Positions 9,315-19,986 of a DNA stretch of 64,000 nucleotides are shown here, one piece after another. A program made the position numbers and the translations under genes. Numbering within the stretch: position 1 is the first letter of the stretch; the number at the start of each line of letters is the position of its first letter. Below the pieces are notes generated by a model. It was not told the origin of the DNA and made no database searches. It saw only the letters and a program-made list of their open reading frames with translations. This stretch comes from Bacteroidota bacterium (GTDB taxonomy: Bacteria > Bacteroidota > Bacteroidia > Chitinophagales > Chitinophagaceae). The stretch is taken from the NCBI GenBank assembly GCA_016706595.1, contig JADJJH010000002.1, positions 620,001 to 684,000 of the forward strand. Direction: 5' to 3'.

Positions 9315-11609
9315 CTAGAATGGATAGCCGATGGCAATATTTAAGATGAGGTTTTGCCTACGCCAATCTCCACTTTTGAAATCAATTTTATCAAACACCC
9401 ATCTGTCATTTTCAGGAAGAAAGGGTTTGCGTAAGGGTGTGCCAAAATCAAATCGAATCAATAAAATTTTGAAATCATAGCGGACACCAAATCCGCCGGC
9501 AACAGCTAGTTCCTTATACATATCTTTTTTTATCTGCCCGGCTTTGCCAAACAGGAAAGTGTCTTTTGTCCAAATATTTCCGGCATCAATAAAAAAAGCG
9601 GTGCTTAAATTACCTACAATAGGCAGTCGTAATTCTGTATTCAAAAGAAACTTATAATCACCTCCTATTATAAAATAATACGTTTGGTCTTGCAGGGTTG
9701 GAAGATAGCTGCCTGGTCCAAGCTGGCGAATTCTAAAACCACGAATTGAATTGGATCCACCAATGATATACTGTTTTGAAAATGGCAGCATATTTGAATT
9801 GTTGTATGGAATACTAGCACCTATTTGTAATCTATTTGCCCAATGTATAGTTGGTTTTAATTTTTTAAGATAGCGTAACTCTATATCACCTTTGGCATAT
9901 TGTGCGAAAGGGGTATTAAGTATTGTTTTTTCTCTTGTATTGTTTGCGCCCGTGATTAGCCCCATGATATTGCCACTTAAATCGATGCTGCCATTGAAGT
10001 ACCATAGGTCTCTAAAGTTTTGATTTTTTGTGTTGGTTGTATAACTATAAAATGATCCTAGAATGGCTTCTGAGTAAACATTGGTAAGAATGGCTGGATT
10101 TGAAGCTGCTTCATCTAAAAAGTCTTGCGAAATATTACTTGCATTTATATAACTAATTGCAATGGGTGCAAGACTATGTTCTTTGTTGGCTGTTTCTTTC
10201 CAGTTAAATTCATACTGCGTTCTAAACACATTTTTTGTGTAAAACCCTTGTTTTCGAAACCACTCATAACCCAATAACATACGTGTGTGTGGTGTGTAAA
10301 AACTACTTTCTTTGATTTTCAAGAATGGAATAATAAATCTTGGAAAGGTGAGTGATGCTTCCGACCCAGCTCGAAAATTATTGTTCTTCTTCAACGAATC
10401 AGCATACGACACTTCTAAGCCTCCATACGCTTTTATGGTTAATAATTCTGCACCTTTAAAAACATTTCTATTTTTCCAATTCAAACTTAATAGAGTGCCA
10501 ATAAATTTGTTCTCTTTTGAGAATCCATCGATTTGCCCTTGAAAGGATTTTTTCTTAGATGGTGATAAATAATACACGGCATCTAAACTATGACTACCAC
10601 CCATGCTATCTGGTACAGATGAAAAGACGTTTTTTACAAATTTGAAATTCCCAAGATTAATTAGACGATTGAGCGTTTTATTTTGTTCAGTAATATCATA
10701 CGTAGAGTGGGGGCGATAGGTAACCACCCGCTTAAACATGTTAGGATTAAACTTATCATTTTCTTTTATAATCAAGCTATCATACACAACACTAGGTATA
10801 AGAATCGTATCTTTTGTTTTAGCAAGTAAATTGTAATTCGGATATATGGTGATTGAATTTATTGCGTAAGGGAATTTGGCTGAGTCGGGTGTTTCATGTT
10901 TCATGTTGAGCATAATATCAACTTGATTTCCGCCAATGGTACTATCAACATATGCCATTAAATAGTTTGGGTTGAAATAGTAATATCCTTTTGTTTTTAA
11001 TTTTAAATCAAGTCGCGATCGTTCGTTTGTAATATTGGTGAGGCTATAACCATCGCTTACATTTATCAAACTTCCATCTTCTTGTATAGATTGAAGTTCT
11101 TTCATGATTCGGCTACCATCACTTACCCAAACAATACTATGAATTGTGTATTGCGGGAAAATTGTAGTGTTATACTTTGCATAGGTGTAATATTTTTTTA
11201 TGGTAGTGTCACCTTCTACTATCGAATGAAAGTAGCCTTCATTTTCAAGTAATGCTTGCATGTTTTCGGCAATAGATGTTGGTTTTATCCTACTACTTAA
11301 AACAGGTGGTTCACCAAGCTTTTCGCGGAGAAAAACTTTGAATCCTTTTTTTCTTTTAGGTTCACCAATCACAAACCACCACCAAACTTTATAGGGTTGG
11401 TTCAGAATAAACTTATTGGCTTTGGGGTGAATCGTTGAACTCAATTTTTTGCGTAAATTTCTTTTCGATTCTTTGACACCCTTCATTTTCGTAATATTCA
11501 CTTTTGAGCCCCTGTACAAGGTTTCTCCTGTAGGTAAATATTTTTTCACTCCACAAGATGAAATTGTGCAGAGAATAATTATCCCAATGAAAATCTCCTT
11601 TACGCTCAT
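9315..11609 (-). CDS. tamL: TamL-type Omp85-family outer-membrane lipoprotein
   Basis: A 764-residue protein with a lipoprotein signal (ISSC, Cys19) followed by GVKKYLPTGETLYRG, the hallmark start of the Bacteroidota lipoprotein variant of TamA. POTRA-like segments occupy the N-terminal half and an Omp85 barrel the C-terminal half, with IGGSNSIRGFRIRQLGPGSY matching the conserved barrel motif and a terminal Phe. It should partner TamB, whose gene ends immediately upstream: the TamB stop TAA is followed directly by this ATG. Function by homology: assembly of outer-membrane proteins or lipid homeostasis. Confidence 0.88.
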   Translation of the reverse strand: MSVKEIFIGIIILCTISSCGVKKYLPTGETLYRGSKVNITKMKGVKESKRNLRKKLSSTIHPKANKFILNQPYKVWWWFVIGEPKRKKGFKVFLREKLGEPPVLSSRIKPTSIAENMQALLENEGYFHSIVEGDTTIKKYYTYAKYNTTIFPQYTIHSIVWVSDGSRIMKELQSIQEDGSLINVSDGYSLTNITNERSRLDLKLKTKGYYYFNPNYLMAYVDSTIGGNQVDIMLNMKHETPDSAKFPYAINSITIYPNYNLLAKTKDTILIPSVVYDSLIIKENDKFNPNMFKRVVTYRPHSTYDITEQNKTLNRLINLGNFKFVKNVFSSVPDSMGGSHSLDAVYYLSPSKKKSFQGQIDGFSKENKFIGTLLSLNWKNRNVFKGAELLTIKAYGGLEVSYADSLKKNNNFRAGSEASLTFPRFIIPFLKIKESSFYTPHTRMLLGYEWFRKQGFYTKNVFRTQYEFNWKETANKEHSLAPIAISYINASNISQDFLDEAASNPAILTNVYSEAILGSFYSYTTNTKNQNFRDLWYFNGSIDLSGNIMGLITGANNTREKTILNTPFAQYAKGDIELRYLKKLKPTIHWANRLQIGASIPYNNSNMLPFSKQYIIGGSNSIRGFRIRQLGPGSYLPTLQDQTYYFIIGGDYKFLLNTELRLPIVGNLSTAFFIDAGNIWTKDTFLFGKAGQIKKDMYKELAVAGGFGVRYDFKILLIRFDFGTPLRKPFLPENDRWVFDKIDFKSGDWRRQNLILNIAIGYPF

Positions 11610-14600
11610 TTAATTAGCTTGTGATTTCTTTTCAAAAAGTTCTCTAAATTTTTCATAGTCCATGGTAACTATAAACGATAATCCACTTTCCACAACATAT
11701 CCATCTAAAATCACTTCAAACTTATTTTTTGAATAAGCTCTTACAGCGTATTTGCCGTCCTTGCTTAATTTGTAATTCACGGTAGCATTTGGTAAGTAAG
11801 AGGCATTTGTACTACCTCTGGTTTTGCCATTTTTGTCGTCGCCTTCTATGCCAAAATCTTTACCTAAGCTTATGCTTAAACGGTCATCCATAAATCGTTT
11901 GGTAATGCCAACATTCAAATCTGTTCGTTGCTGTTCGGTACCACTTCTATAGTCTTTGTATGAGTTTAAATTTAAATCAATATCAACGCCTTTAATTAAG
12001 TCGGAAGCAATTTGATCTAACGCAGCAGATAGAAATTTGCTCACACTTTCACGTGCAACATCTTCTATACCTCCTCCATTTCCTTTAAAGAAATCACTAC
12101 TCTGTTCTCCCACAAATCGGTTAAGCACCAATAGTGAAAAAACTTGTTTGTTAATGGCAGATGGGTCAGCTCTTAATTGGGTTAGTTTATTTTCAACCGT
12201 AGTAACTATCGTATTACTTATGCCGGCATTTTCTTCAGGCATTCTGATATCGAATGATATATCAAGCTTTTTTAAAGTGCCTTTTATATATAGCAATACT
12301 TTGAACGGAATTTTTTGATTAAAGGTATTTACTGTTCTAGAATCTGCATCACCTAGTTCATTTCCTACTAAATCGATTGCTGAAGTGTTAGCGGTATATT
12401 CAGCTCTAATATCCAGGTGAGCATCCAGAGGATTGCCACTAAACATGATGGTACTTTGTGGTAATAAATCAAATTGCCGTTTTAAAAACTGGTAGTGTAA
12501 AATGTAATGTCCTTTAGCTAAATCATAATTCCCTACCAATAAAATATTGCCTCCTGCATCTACACCCACATTGAGTTTCGCTTCGCCACCCACTTTTAGT
12601 TCATCACCTGTTGATGGGTCAATGATAATGGTGAGTGAAGCTTTTTTTGACAAGTCAACATTTACATTGTACCTCAAAAATGTTTGTATGCCGTTACTAT
12701 TCGTATCTTGAGGTGTAAATAAAACCGTTTCAGGCAAGTCAAATGTGTCACGATCAATAAATCGTACAACCGATAGGGCTTTATCTTTATTTTCACTTTG
12801 CTGTGGTAAAATAATGGTCGCATCGGTTGCGTCATTCAAACTTACATTACCTTGAATAAAAGGACTTCGAATATTTCCCTTAACGTGCAAATCAGCATTT
12901 ATGCCTGCATATCCATAAATATAATCATTGGTTGAACGATGCGTGTTTACTATGGTAAAATCTTTAGAATCGATATTCATTTGTAAGGCATAATCCGAAA
13001 TTGATTTAGCCGTAACAACCCCATCCAATGTTAAAGTATGATTAGCCGAGTCAACAATTTTAAATTGATTCAGTTCAATATTCGGGTAATTTAATTTTAC
13101 GTTTTGGTCTGCAATTTTATAGGCTGTTCCTAATTTTTCTAATCGGAATGATGGATTAGTAAAATAGATATTTCCATTCCAAATCGGTTCAGCAAATTTC
13201 CCTTTTATATTTACTTTGCCGCTTAGAGATCCTGTTGCATGGGTGATATTTCCATCGCTGAACCCTTCAATGCTTGCTATATTAAATTTATGAATGTTCA
13301 CATCGGCCTCAATTTGTTTGTTCGTATTGTTCAAAAAGTATTCGCCGACTATGCTAATATCATTTTCATTTTCGCTAAGTTGTATATTGGCATGAATTGA
13401 GTTGTCATCTACTTTCTTCGCATTCAATGCAATGCTTCCCACTTGATGTTGATTCACAAATAATTCTTGAATGGTTAAATTGCCTTCAAATGCCGGTAAG
13501 GTATTTTCGAACTCACTCATCATAAATTTTCCATTAATCATTCCAGAAGCAAGCATGGTATCTTTATTAAGTACTGATGTGATATCGCTAATTGAGAAGT
13601 TTTTGATATCCACATGAATTGGACTATTCACTACCGCTTGTTCGCTTTGAACGGTAATTGAAGATTGATTTGTTGCTAAATCGAAATCTGAAATATAAAA
13701 ACCTTCAGGACTATAGTACAAGGTATTAGAAGGTTTTATTGACCATTGTTGAGAGTTTAAAATTATACCGCTTTTTACATGTGCTGTATAGGCTTTGTTT
13801 TTTACAGCCACGGTTGCACCTAATGCATAACGCTTTGTTTCATCAATGTTTTTGGTTACAACATCTATATCCAAACTGTCGTTTGATACAATAGCTTTTA
13901 ATTCAGATTTTAGTAAAATAGCTTGCGTAGTTTTTATACTATCTACAGATGTCAGTAATTGTATCTGCTCAGTTGTAGCATTAATTTTAATGACTGCTTT
14001 ACTTATTTTATTGTTGTCGTATTCAATGTATGGGGCCTTCCATTCAAAACGTAAAGCACTATCTTTTTCTAATGAATTGAAACTACCATTAAACGATATA
14101 GCATCATATCGCGTAAGTTTAGGTACGAATGCTTTTGTTAGGGGATGTTCGAAAATTGTTCCATCAAAAGTTATTTGCTGGGGATTGCTTACTAGGTAGT
14201 TGCTGTCTGAAATATGATAGTATCTATTTATAAAATTCATGAACGCAGGTACAAGCGTATCATATTGAAAATTTCCATTTGCATTTACATCAATTAATGG
14301 TGAACGAACTAATAGTATTTGGTTTTCTTTTTCGGAGTGTGCCATAACCAAAATGCTATCTAACTTCATCCTTTTCTTATTGATGGTCATGTTCACCGAA
14401 TCAATTTTAAGAGTGGCATTCAAGTTATTCAGCGCTAAGTCGTCGGCTTTTAAGTTTAGGGTGGTTGCTAAATCGATAGTGTCTTTAGTTACATGTAAAT
14501 TGTGTAATCGAGCTGTATCAATTTGCAATACCAATTCAAGGCTTGTAGGATTTTTGAAACTGTTTGAATTAGCTTGATAATTCAAGTATACGTTTGGGTC

Positions 14601-16832
14601 ATGCATGCTGCCCTGGCTTTGAAAAGTTCCATTGTCGATTTGCGCATCTACATGTATGTTACTATAGTTGTAGTGATTAAATCCTAATTGATTTATTTCT
14701 GATTGTATGCTACTAACCATATTATCTGGGTCAAAACTTTTTCCCTTGATAACAGTTTGCATAGTAACGGCTTCTAAAACAGAATCTTGCTTTAAAAGCT
14801 TTCCAATTAAAAATTGATCTGTGGATATGTTGAGGTCGTATATTGCTTGATTCGCTTGTTTAAAGTTTTTGACGAAACCCTTCACTGAAGCCTTTCCATA
14901 ACTGCCATCTAAATGAAGGTTCGTTTGGATGTTGTTCAAGTCGCCGATAGCCATACCGGTAAGTATAATAGTGCTAGGTAATTCTATATTTTGTGGAACT
15001 TTATCTTGCGGGATAAAAGCCAGAATTAAATCTTTTTGAATATTGATGGCATTCATGTTGGCATCATATTTCAAATTTTGTGCTTGGTTCACATGCAATA
15101 ATTTTACTTGTGCATCTACCAATAGCTTTTCACCATGTAAATGAATGTAACTTGAAAAGTCGTCTAAATTTCCTTTGGCTGTGCCATGAAAATTGAAAAC
15201 AGTTGGCAAATTTTCAAACGAATTTTGGTTGAATTTGACAAATTTGGATAAGTCATTTTTTACAGTTTGTGAAGGCAATATCCGAACATCAAATGACATG
15301 GTTTTAGGATCTGTTACATTAAATAGTTTTCCACTTGCATTCAATTTTGTTCCTTGTAATGTTGCCACATTGAGTTGAGAAATATTCAACGCTTTTAATG
15401 AACCGTTTACCTTAGATTCAATATTCACTTTTTGATGCTTCATTTTCGCTAAGGAGCTATTCTTTTTCAATTCAGGAAGTAATGCAAATACTTCATCAAA
15501 GTCGATAAGGGTTTTAATTAGGTTGATATTTACAAGGGCTTTTTCAGGATTTTGCGCTATTGTTTCTAAGCTATCAAATGAAATTTGCAGACCATTTTGT
15601 ATAACACTGCGTGGTGTTTTTATAAACAATTCGGATGCTTCTATTTTATGCAAGCTATATATTACATGTGCATGAACAGTATCTATGCTAAACCCACTGT
15701 GGTCCTTTACATGTAAATTTTGTATGAATGCATGGGTACTATCGGTTGTGTAAAAGACCTCCTTTGCGTATAACGAAAGTTCGTTGGCATCTATGTTATT
15801 AGCGTCAAATCCTTGTTTAGCCGGTTTGCCATTGTTCATTTTTAAACGATTGTTTATCATTTCAATTTGGGCAACTTTCACAAACCAGGGTTCATTATTA
15901 GTTGTTGATTTTTGGGATGTTGATTTTGCTACTGGCTTGGTAGCCATTTCAAATTTTGAATTTTTTAGTAGTATGGTATCTATATCAATTTTATTATTAG
16001 CTAATGAAACTGTAGCCTTATTGATAGACAATGTATGTATTTCATTGGTATAGTTGAAACCACTGATTTGATCACTTATGCTAACGTGAACATTGTTTAA
16101 GTTTAGGTTTTTAGCCTGTAACGCCAGAAAGTATTTCGATTGCTGAGCGTCTGTGCTTTCTTTTTGATGCTTGGTTGTTTGGCTATTTAGAGTAAGGCCA
16201 TCGATTTGCAAACCGTTAATATCAAATGCTAATTTATCGGGTTTAAAGGTTTTCAATTTTATATCTAAACTTTGCACGTTGGCATAAATTGAACGGCCTG
16301 CATAGTTATCTGTGAGTTGCATGCTTACCTTATTCAAACGCAATCTGCGGATATTCAATTTTAAGTCAGAACTATCTTTAACGGCTGGTTTGGTTTTTTC
16401 ATTTCCTGCAAAGGCGTCTATAATAAATTGAAAATTGTATACACTGTCATTTTCTTTTCTAGAAATGTGAACCGAAGTATTTTTCAGTTCCAAACTTATA
16501 ATTTCTGTTTCTCCTGTCAATAATTTAAATAATGCAATACTCACATTTAGCTCCCCGGCATACAGTAATGAGTCGCGATTGGGCGAGGCTAAGTATATTT
16601 TATGCAAAGAAAATTCATTGGGTAAATGGTAGTTGACAGAGCCAATCGTAAAGTTTGTTTTAATTTTTGTTGCTATATAGGTTTGCACTTTACGAGTTAC
16701 AAATCGTTTGCCTGAGTTAGTATTTACATAGAAAAATACAGCACCCGAAAATGCCAAGATCGCCAGCAAAATAATGAGAATTAATTTAGCGCCAAGTTTG
16801 AGAACTCTTTTTATATGGTTGGATTTATTCAA
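11610..16832 (-). CDS. tamB: Translocation and assembly module protein TamB
   Basis: A 1740-residue protein with an N-terminal membrane helix (about 14-33, KLILIILLAILAFSGAVFFY) and a very long repetitive beta-strand region, ending in a DUF490/TamB C-terminal domain (LLVGNYDLAKGHYILHYQFL, LPQSTIMFSGNPLDAHLDIR, and KRFMDDRLSISLGKDFGIEG). TamB spans the periplasm as a hydrophobic groove linking the inner membrane to the outer-membrane partner TamL, encoded next. Its start overlaps the end of the upstream AI-2E-type permease gene by 8 bases, indicating a tightly coupled operon. The length is large but within the range known for Bacteroidota TamB. Confidence 0.92.
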   Translation of the reverse strand: MNKSNHIKRVLKLGAKLILIILLAILAFSGAVFFYVNTNSGKRFVTRKVQTYIATKIKTNFTIGSVNYHLPNEFSLHKIYLASPNRDSLLYAGELNVSIALFKLLTGETEIISLELKNTSVHISRKENDSVYNFQFIIDAFAGNEKTKPAVKDSSDLKLNIRRLRLNKVSMQLTDNYAGRSIYANVQSLDIKLKTFKPDKLAFDINGLQIDGLTLNSQTTKHQKESTDAQQSKYFLALQAKNLNLNNVHVSISDQISGFNYTNEIHTLSINKATVSLANNKIDIDTILLKNSKFEMATKPVAKSTSQKSTTNNEPWFVKVAQIEMINNRLKMNNGKPAKQGFDANNIDANELSLYAKEVFYTTDSTHAFIQNLHVKDHSGFSIDTVHAHVIYSLHKIEASELFIKTPRSVIQNGLQISFDSLETIAQNPEKALVNINLIKTLIDFDEVFALLPELKKNSSLAKMKHQKVNIESKVNGSLKALNISQLNVATLQGTKLNASGKLFNVTDPKTMSFDVRILPSQTVKNDLSKFVKFNQNSFENLPTVFNFHGTAKGNLDDFSSYIHLHGEKLLVDAQVKLLHVNQAQNLKYDANMNAINIQKDLILAFIPQDKVPQNIELPSTIILTGMAIGDLNNIQTNLHLDGSYGKASVKGFVKNFKQANQAIYDLNISTDQFLIGKLLKQDSVLEAVTMQTVIKGKSFDPDNMVSSIQSEINQLGFNHYNYSNIHVDAQIDNGTFQSQGSMHDPNVYLNYQANSNSFKNPTSLELVLQIDTARLHNLHVTKDTIDLATTLNLKADDLALNNLNATLKIDSVNMTINKKRMKLDSILVMAHSEKENQILLVRSPLIDVNANGNFQYDTLVPAFMNFINRYYHISDSNYLVSNPQQITFDGTIFEHPLTKAFVPKLTRYDAISFNGSFNSLEKDSALRFEWKAPYIEYDNNKISKAVIKINATTEQIQLLTSVDSIKTTQAILLKSELKAIVSNDSLDIDVVTKNIDETKRYALGATVAVKNKAYTAHVKSGIILNSQQWSIKPSNTLYYSPEGFYISDFDLATNQSSITVQSEQAVVNSPIHVDIKNFSISDITSVLNKDTMLASGMINGKFMMSEFENTLPAFEGNLTIQELFVNQHQVGSIALNAKKVDDNSIHANIQLSENENDISIVGEYFLNNTNKQIEADVNIHKFNIASIEGFSDGNITHATGSLSGKVNIKGKFAEPIWNGNIYFTNPSFRLEKLGTAYKIADQNVKLNYPNIELNQFKIVDSANHTLTLDGVVTAKSISDYALQMNIDSKDFTIVNTHRSTNDYIYGYAGINADLHVKGNIRSPFIQGNVSLNDATDATIILPQQSENKDKALSVVRFIDRDTFDLPETVLFTPQDTNSNGIQTFLRYNVNVDLSKKASLTIIIDPSTGDELKVGGEAKLNVGVDAGGNILLVGNYDLAKGHYILHYQFLKRQFDLLPQSTIMFSGNPLDAHLDIRAEYTANTSAIDLVGNELGDADSRTVNTFNQKIPFKVLLYIKGTLKKLDISFDIRMPEENAGISNTIVTTVENKLTQLRADPSAINKQVFSLLVLNRFVGEQSSDFFKGNGGGIEDVARESVSKFLSAALDQIASDLIKGVDIDLNLNSYKDYRSGTEQQRTDLNVGITKRFMDDRLSISLGKDFGIEGDDKNGKTRGSTNASYLPNATVNYKLSKDGKYAVRAYSKNKFEVILDGYVVESGLSFIVTMDYEKFRELFEKKSQAN

Positions 16833-17907
16833 TGATTGCCTTTTCCTCTAAAACTTTATCAGTGATAGCAATGCCAAATTCATCAGTGTAAATTTTTACT
16901 ATCAATATGAACATAGAAACTAAAATGGGTCCGAATATCAATCCTACGAACCCAAATAAATTGATGCCGATAATTACACCAAATATGGTGATGAGTGGAT
17001 GCACATCTCCAATTTTTTTCTGTAATAAGAAGCGGGCTATATTATCAATAGAGCCTATTAGAAAAAATCCCCATAAGGCTACACCCAAGGCATGGTTTGG
17101 TTGATTTTGTGCTAATAGATATAATGCCAATGGCCCCCACACTAACATCGCACCTATCATGGGTATTACTGAAAAAACAGCGGTAAGTATGCCAAGCAAG
17201 ATCGCTCCATCTACACCAAAAATCAAATAGCCAATAAGTCCGGTAATACCTTGTATAATGGCTACTAGAGGGATGCCAACTGCATTAGAAAAAACCAAGC
17301 GTTTAAATTCGGCTATCGCTAAATTTGAGTTGCTTTTTTTGAGTGGAATATGTTTTTGAACCCATCGTTCTATTTCTACACTGTTTATAAGAAAGAAATA
17401 GAATGTTATATACATAACAACAAGTATCAATGCTACATTAAGTGTACCTCCTATTGTATTTTGAACAAAAGGTAATGCCTGATTTGTGATTTTATCAACG
17501 TTAGATTCATTTAAAATAGTAAGATGTAAACTATTTTGTAAGTACAGGTTGATTTTTGTCAATGCAGTTTTTAGTATTTCGGGGTTTTGCACAAAGGGTT
17601 TTATCTTATGATAAGAAATAGAACCAACCCAAATCATGGGTAACACAAATACGAGAAGTGAGAACAAAATAATTAGTAAAGCACAAGCCCATCTCTTTAA
17701 TCGAAATCTGGTACAAAGCACGTTCATCCATTTGCTGGTAATTATATATAATGTGATGGCACCTAACAAAGAAGCAATCATAAAATACAACTCCTTAAAA
17801 ATTACAATCGCCAAAAATAAAATCAAAATCAGAAAGAGAATTTGACGTACCTTATTGGGTGAAATTTGATTTTGAGTAAGGTTGGGCTTGTTAATTAGCG
17901 GAAGCAT
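16825..17907 (-). CDS. AI-2E family (PerM/YdiK-type) transporter
   Basis: A 360-residue polytopic protein with paired N-terminal helices (FLILILFLAIVIFKELYFMI), a central soluble stretch and a C-terminal helical block containing the family motifs NAVGIPLVAIIQGITGLIG and DVHPLITIFGVIIGINLFGF. The family is named after the E. coli AI-2 exporter TqsA, but most members have unproven substrates. It is the first gene of a minus-strand operon with tamB and tamL, overlapping tamB by 8 bases. A TAGTTTTG match to the -7 consensus lies at 17942-17949, without a clear -33 element. Confidence 0.88.
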   Translation of the reverse strand: MLPLINKPNLTQNQISPNKVRQILFLILILFLAIVIFKELYFMIASLLGAITLYIITSKWMNVLCTRFRLKRWACALLIILFSLLVFVLPMIWVGSISYHKIKPFVQNPEILKTALTKINLYLQNSLHLTILNESNVDKITNQALPFVQNTIGGTLNVALILVVMYITFYFFLINSVEIERWVQKHIPLKKSNSNLAIAEFKRLVFSNAVGIPLVAIIQGITGLIGYLIFGVDGAILLGILTAVFSVIPMIGAMLVWGPLALYLLAQNQPNHALGVALWGFFLIGSIDNIARFLLQKKIGDVHPLITIFGVIIGINLFGFVGLIFGPILVSMFILIVKIYTDEFGIAITDKVLEEKAIIE

Positions 17908-18035
17908 AATAGATTGTTGAACTATAGAATTGTACCTATTCCAAAACTACATGTAGCGTTGCCAAGTCACTTATAGTATTCTCATTAATGATTACATGAT
18001 TCACATTTTCTTCTATAAGTTCATCAAGTAACAAA

Positions 18036-18043
18036 TACTTTTG
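18036..18043 (+). promoter_or_regulatory. -7 element upstream of the YihY-family gene
   Basis: TACTTTTG is an exact match to TAnnTTTG and lies 15 bases before the ATG at 18058. No TTG is seen at the expected -33 distance, so only the -7 part is supported. Confidence 0.35.
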
Positions 18044-18057
18044 GCCAAATTGGTAAG

Positions 18058-18984
18058 ATGAAAAAAACAGTAAAGACCATTGTGCAACTTGTAAAGCAAA
18101 CCTTTATATCGTTTAGTGACGACAATGTTATGAAGTTGAGTGCAGCCTTGGCATATTACACTATTTTCTCGATGGGGCCAATGCTCATAGTCATCATTTC
18201 GCTAAGTGGTTTGTTGTTTTCACAAGAAGCAGTAGAAGGGAAAGTGTATGATATACTTAAGAATATTGTGGGCGGCGACACAGCCATTTCAATACAAAGC
18301 ATGATCAAAAGTATTGGTCAAGACGATGACAAAAATTTTATAGCAGGTATTTTAGGCTTCATTTTTTTGATGTTAGGTGCAACGAGTATTTTTGGTGAAA
18401 TTCAAGATTCAATTAATATGATTTGGGGTATTAGAGCGAAGCCAAAGAAAAATTGGGTAAAGTATCTTAAGAATCGATTTCTATCTTTTTCTGTGATTCT
18501 GAGCCTAGGTTTTTTATTATTAACTACCTTGTTTATTTCAAGTTTGATTGAGTTGGGTAGTAATCGCTTGAGTTCCTATTTTCCTGAGGCAACAATTATT
18601 ATATTCTATGTTTTAAACTTGATACTTACTACTTGCATAAGTGCGCTGATATTTGGTAGCATATTTAAAGTGCTACCTGATGCTACCATAAAATGGAAAG
18701 ATATTATGGCCGGGTCTATCGTAACGGCTTTCTTGTTTTTAATTGGCAAATTTGCTATTTCATTTTATATATCACATACAAATGTGGGTAGTGCATTTGG
18801 AGCATCCGGATCTTTGGTAGTACTCTTAGTATGGGCATATTACTCGGCCGTGATACTGTATTTAGGTGCAGAGTTTACCAAGGCTTACGCATGTCGATTT
18901 GGTGCTGAAATACTCCCTGATAACTATGCTGTAAAAATTAAAACGGTAACCATCGAAAAAGAGAATGAAGCTATCAATTCGTAA
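18058..18984 (+). CDS. YihY/BrkB-family inner-membrane protein
   Basis: A 308-residue protein with about six transmembrane helices and the family motifs LSAALAYYTIFSMGPMLIVI near the N-terminus and NVGSAFGASGSLVVLLVWAY, YYSAVILYLGAEFTKAYA near the C-terminus. Family members were once annotated as RNase BN, which is now known to be wrong; their transport or envelope role is not settled. It stands alone between divergent or convergent neighbours. Normal length for the family. Confidence 0.92.
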   Translation: MKKTVKTIVQLVKQTFISFSDDNVMKLSAALAYYTIFSMGPMLIVIISLSGLLFSQEAVEGKVYDILKNIVGGDTAISIQSMIKSIGQDDDKNFIAGILGFIFLMLGATSIFGEIQDSINMIWGIRAKPKKNWVKYLKNRFLSFSVILSLGFLLLTTLFISSLIELGSNRLSSYFPEATIIIFYVLNLILTTCISALIFGSIFKVLPDATIKWKDIMAGSIVTAFLFLIGKFAISFYISHTNVGSAFGASGSLVVLLVWAYYSAVILYLGAEFTKAYACRFGAEILPDNYAVKIKTVTIEKENEAINS

Positions 18985-19014
18985 TGCCTGCATTTCAAAA
19001 GATTCAATGCCAAT

Positions 19015-19983
19015 TTAATTTGAAGTTTTATTTGCTTTAGCTTTTTTCTTGAAAAATCCTCTTAGTAAAAAATTGTGTTGAGCAGCTTCTAAATCTTCAT
19101 CTAATTTGAAAGTGGCAGCTTCTAAATTTTTTAAGGTTTCTTTCAAATGATTGCCTGATACTTCATCATGCAAAAGTACTCCTATGGAAGAGTTCGGATT
19201 GGTACTCGCTGAATTTAAATTAGTAACAAGTGCATTCGCTTTTGTTGTAATTGCTTGCAATTCCTTGGCAGAGAGTTGAAGCGAATTAAATACTATTGTA
19301 TCATTTACAAGATCATTCGCAAAGGAACCTTTCTTGTTTAACCCAACACTAAAATCATTGAGTGTGTTCATAAGGGTTTGTGCTTTTGCAGTGGCTAATT
19401 GAAGTGAATGTGTAGATGCGTTAAGATTATTGTATATAGCTTCATCTTGTAATAGTTTTCCAATACTTCCTTTTCCATCTACTAAATTTTGACTCAAGGT
19501 TTTGAAATCATTGGTAATTCTTAGCACGTTTTTATTATTTTCTTGTAACATGTTTATCATATCGTCCGAAGAAAATGTTTTCTCAACACCCAAGGTATCT
19601 CCTTCATTCACCTCGTTTGATGATGAAGTGCCGCCATAGATTACAAGTATTTTGTTGCCAATCAATCCGTCGGTGCCAATTTTAACAAGTGCGTCTTTTC
19701 GAATGTATTGTTGAGATTTTATATCAATTTTCATAGTAACTGCTACTTTCGATTTGCTATAAAAAAGAAGCTTATTAACAATGCCAATTTTTACGCCCGA
19801 GAACCAAATGTTATTGCCAACTTGTAAGCCACTTACATCATCAAAAAGTGCAGTGACCTTCATCTTTTTCTTAAAAGTTTCGTGAATATCACCAATCATT
19901 AAGATACCCGCCAGTAAAAATAAAATGCCAACGATTACAAATAATCCTACAAAAATGGTTCGTTTATGGTTTGTTTGATTCAT
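19015..19983 (-). CDS. mlaD: MlaD-type MCE-domain lipid-transport protein
   Basis: A 322-residue protein with one N-terminal membrane helix (about 9-29), then the MCE domain (VTALFDDVSGLQVGNNIWFS, GVKIGIVNKL, DALVKIGTDGLIGNKILVI), then a long helical C-terminal region with IGKLLQDEAIYNNL and related repeats. MlaD forms a hexameric ring that carries phospholipid between the inner-membrane ABC complex and the periplasm. It is the last gene of mlaE-mlaF-mlaD with only 3-base gaps. The C-terminal helical extension is common in Bacteroidota. Confidence 0.92.
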   Translation of the reverse strand: MNQTNHKRTIFVGLFVIVGILFLLAGILMIGDIHETFKKKMKVTALFDDVSGLQVGNNIWFSGVKIGIVNKLLFYSKSKVAVTMKIDIKSQQYIRKDALVKIGTDGLIGNKILVIYGGTSSSNEVNEGDTLGVEKTFSSDDMINMLQENNKNVLRITNDFKTLSQNLVDGKGSIGKLLQDEAIYNNLNASTHSLQLATAKAQTLMNTLNDFSVGLNKKGSFANDLVNDTIVFNSLQLSAKELQAITTKANALVTNLNSASTNPNSSIGVLLHDEVSGNHLKETLKNLEAATFKLDEDLEAAQHNFLLRGFFKKKAKANKTSN

Positions 19984-19986
19984 GAT

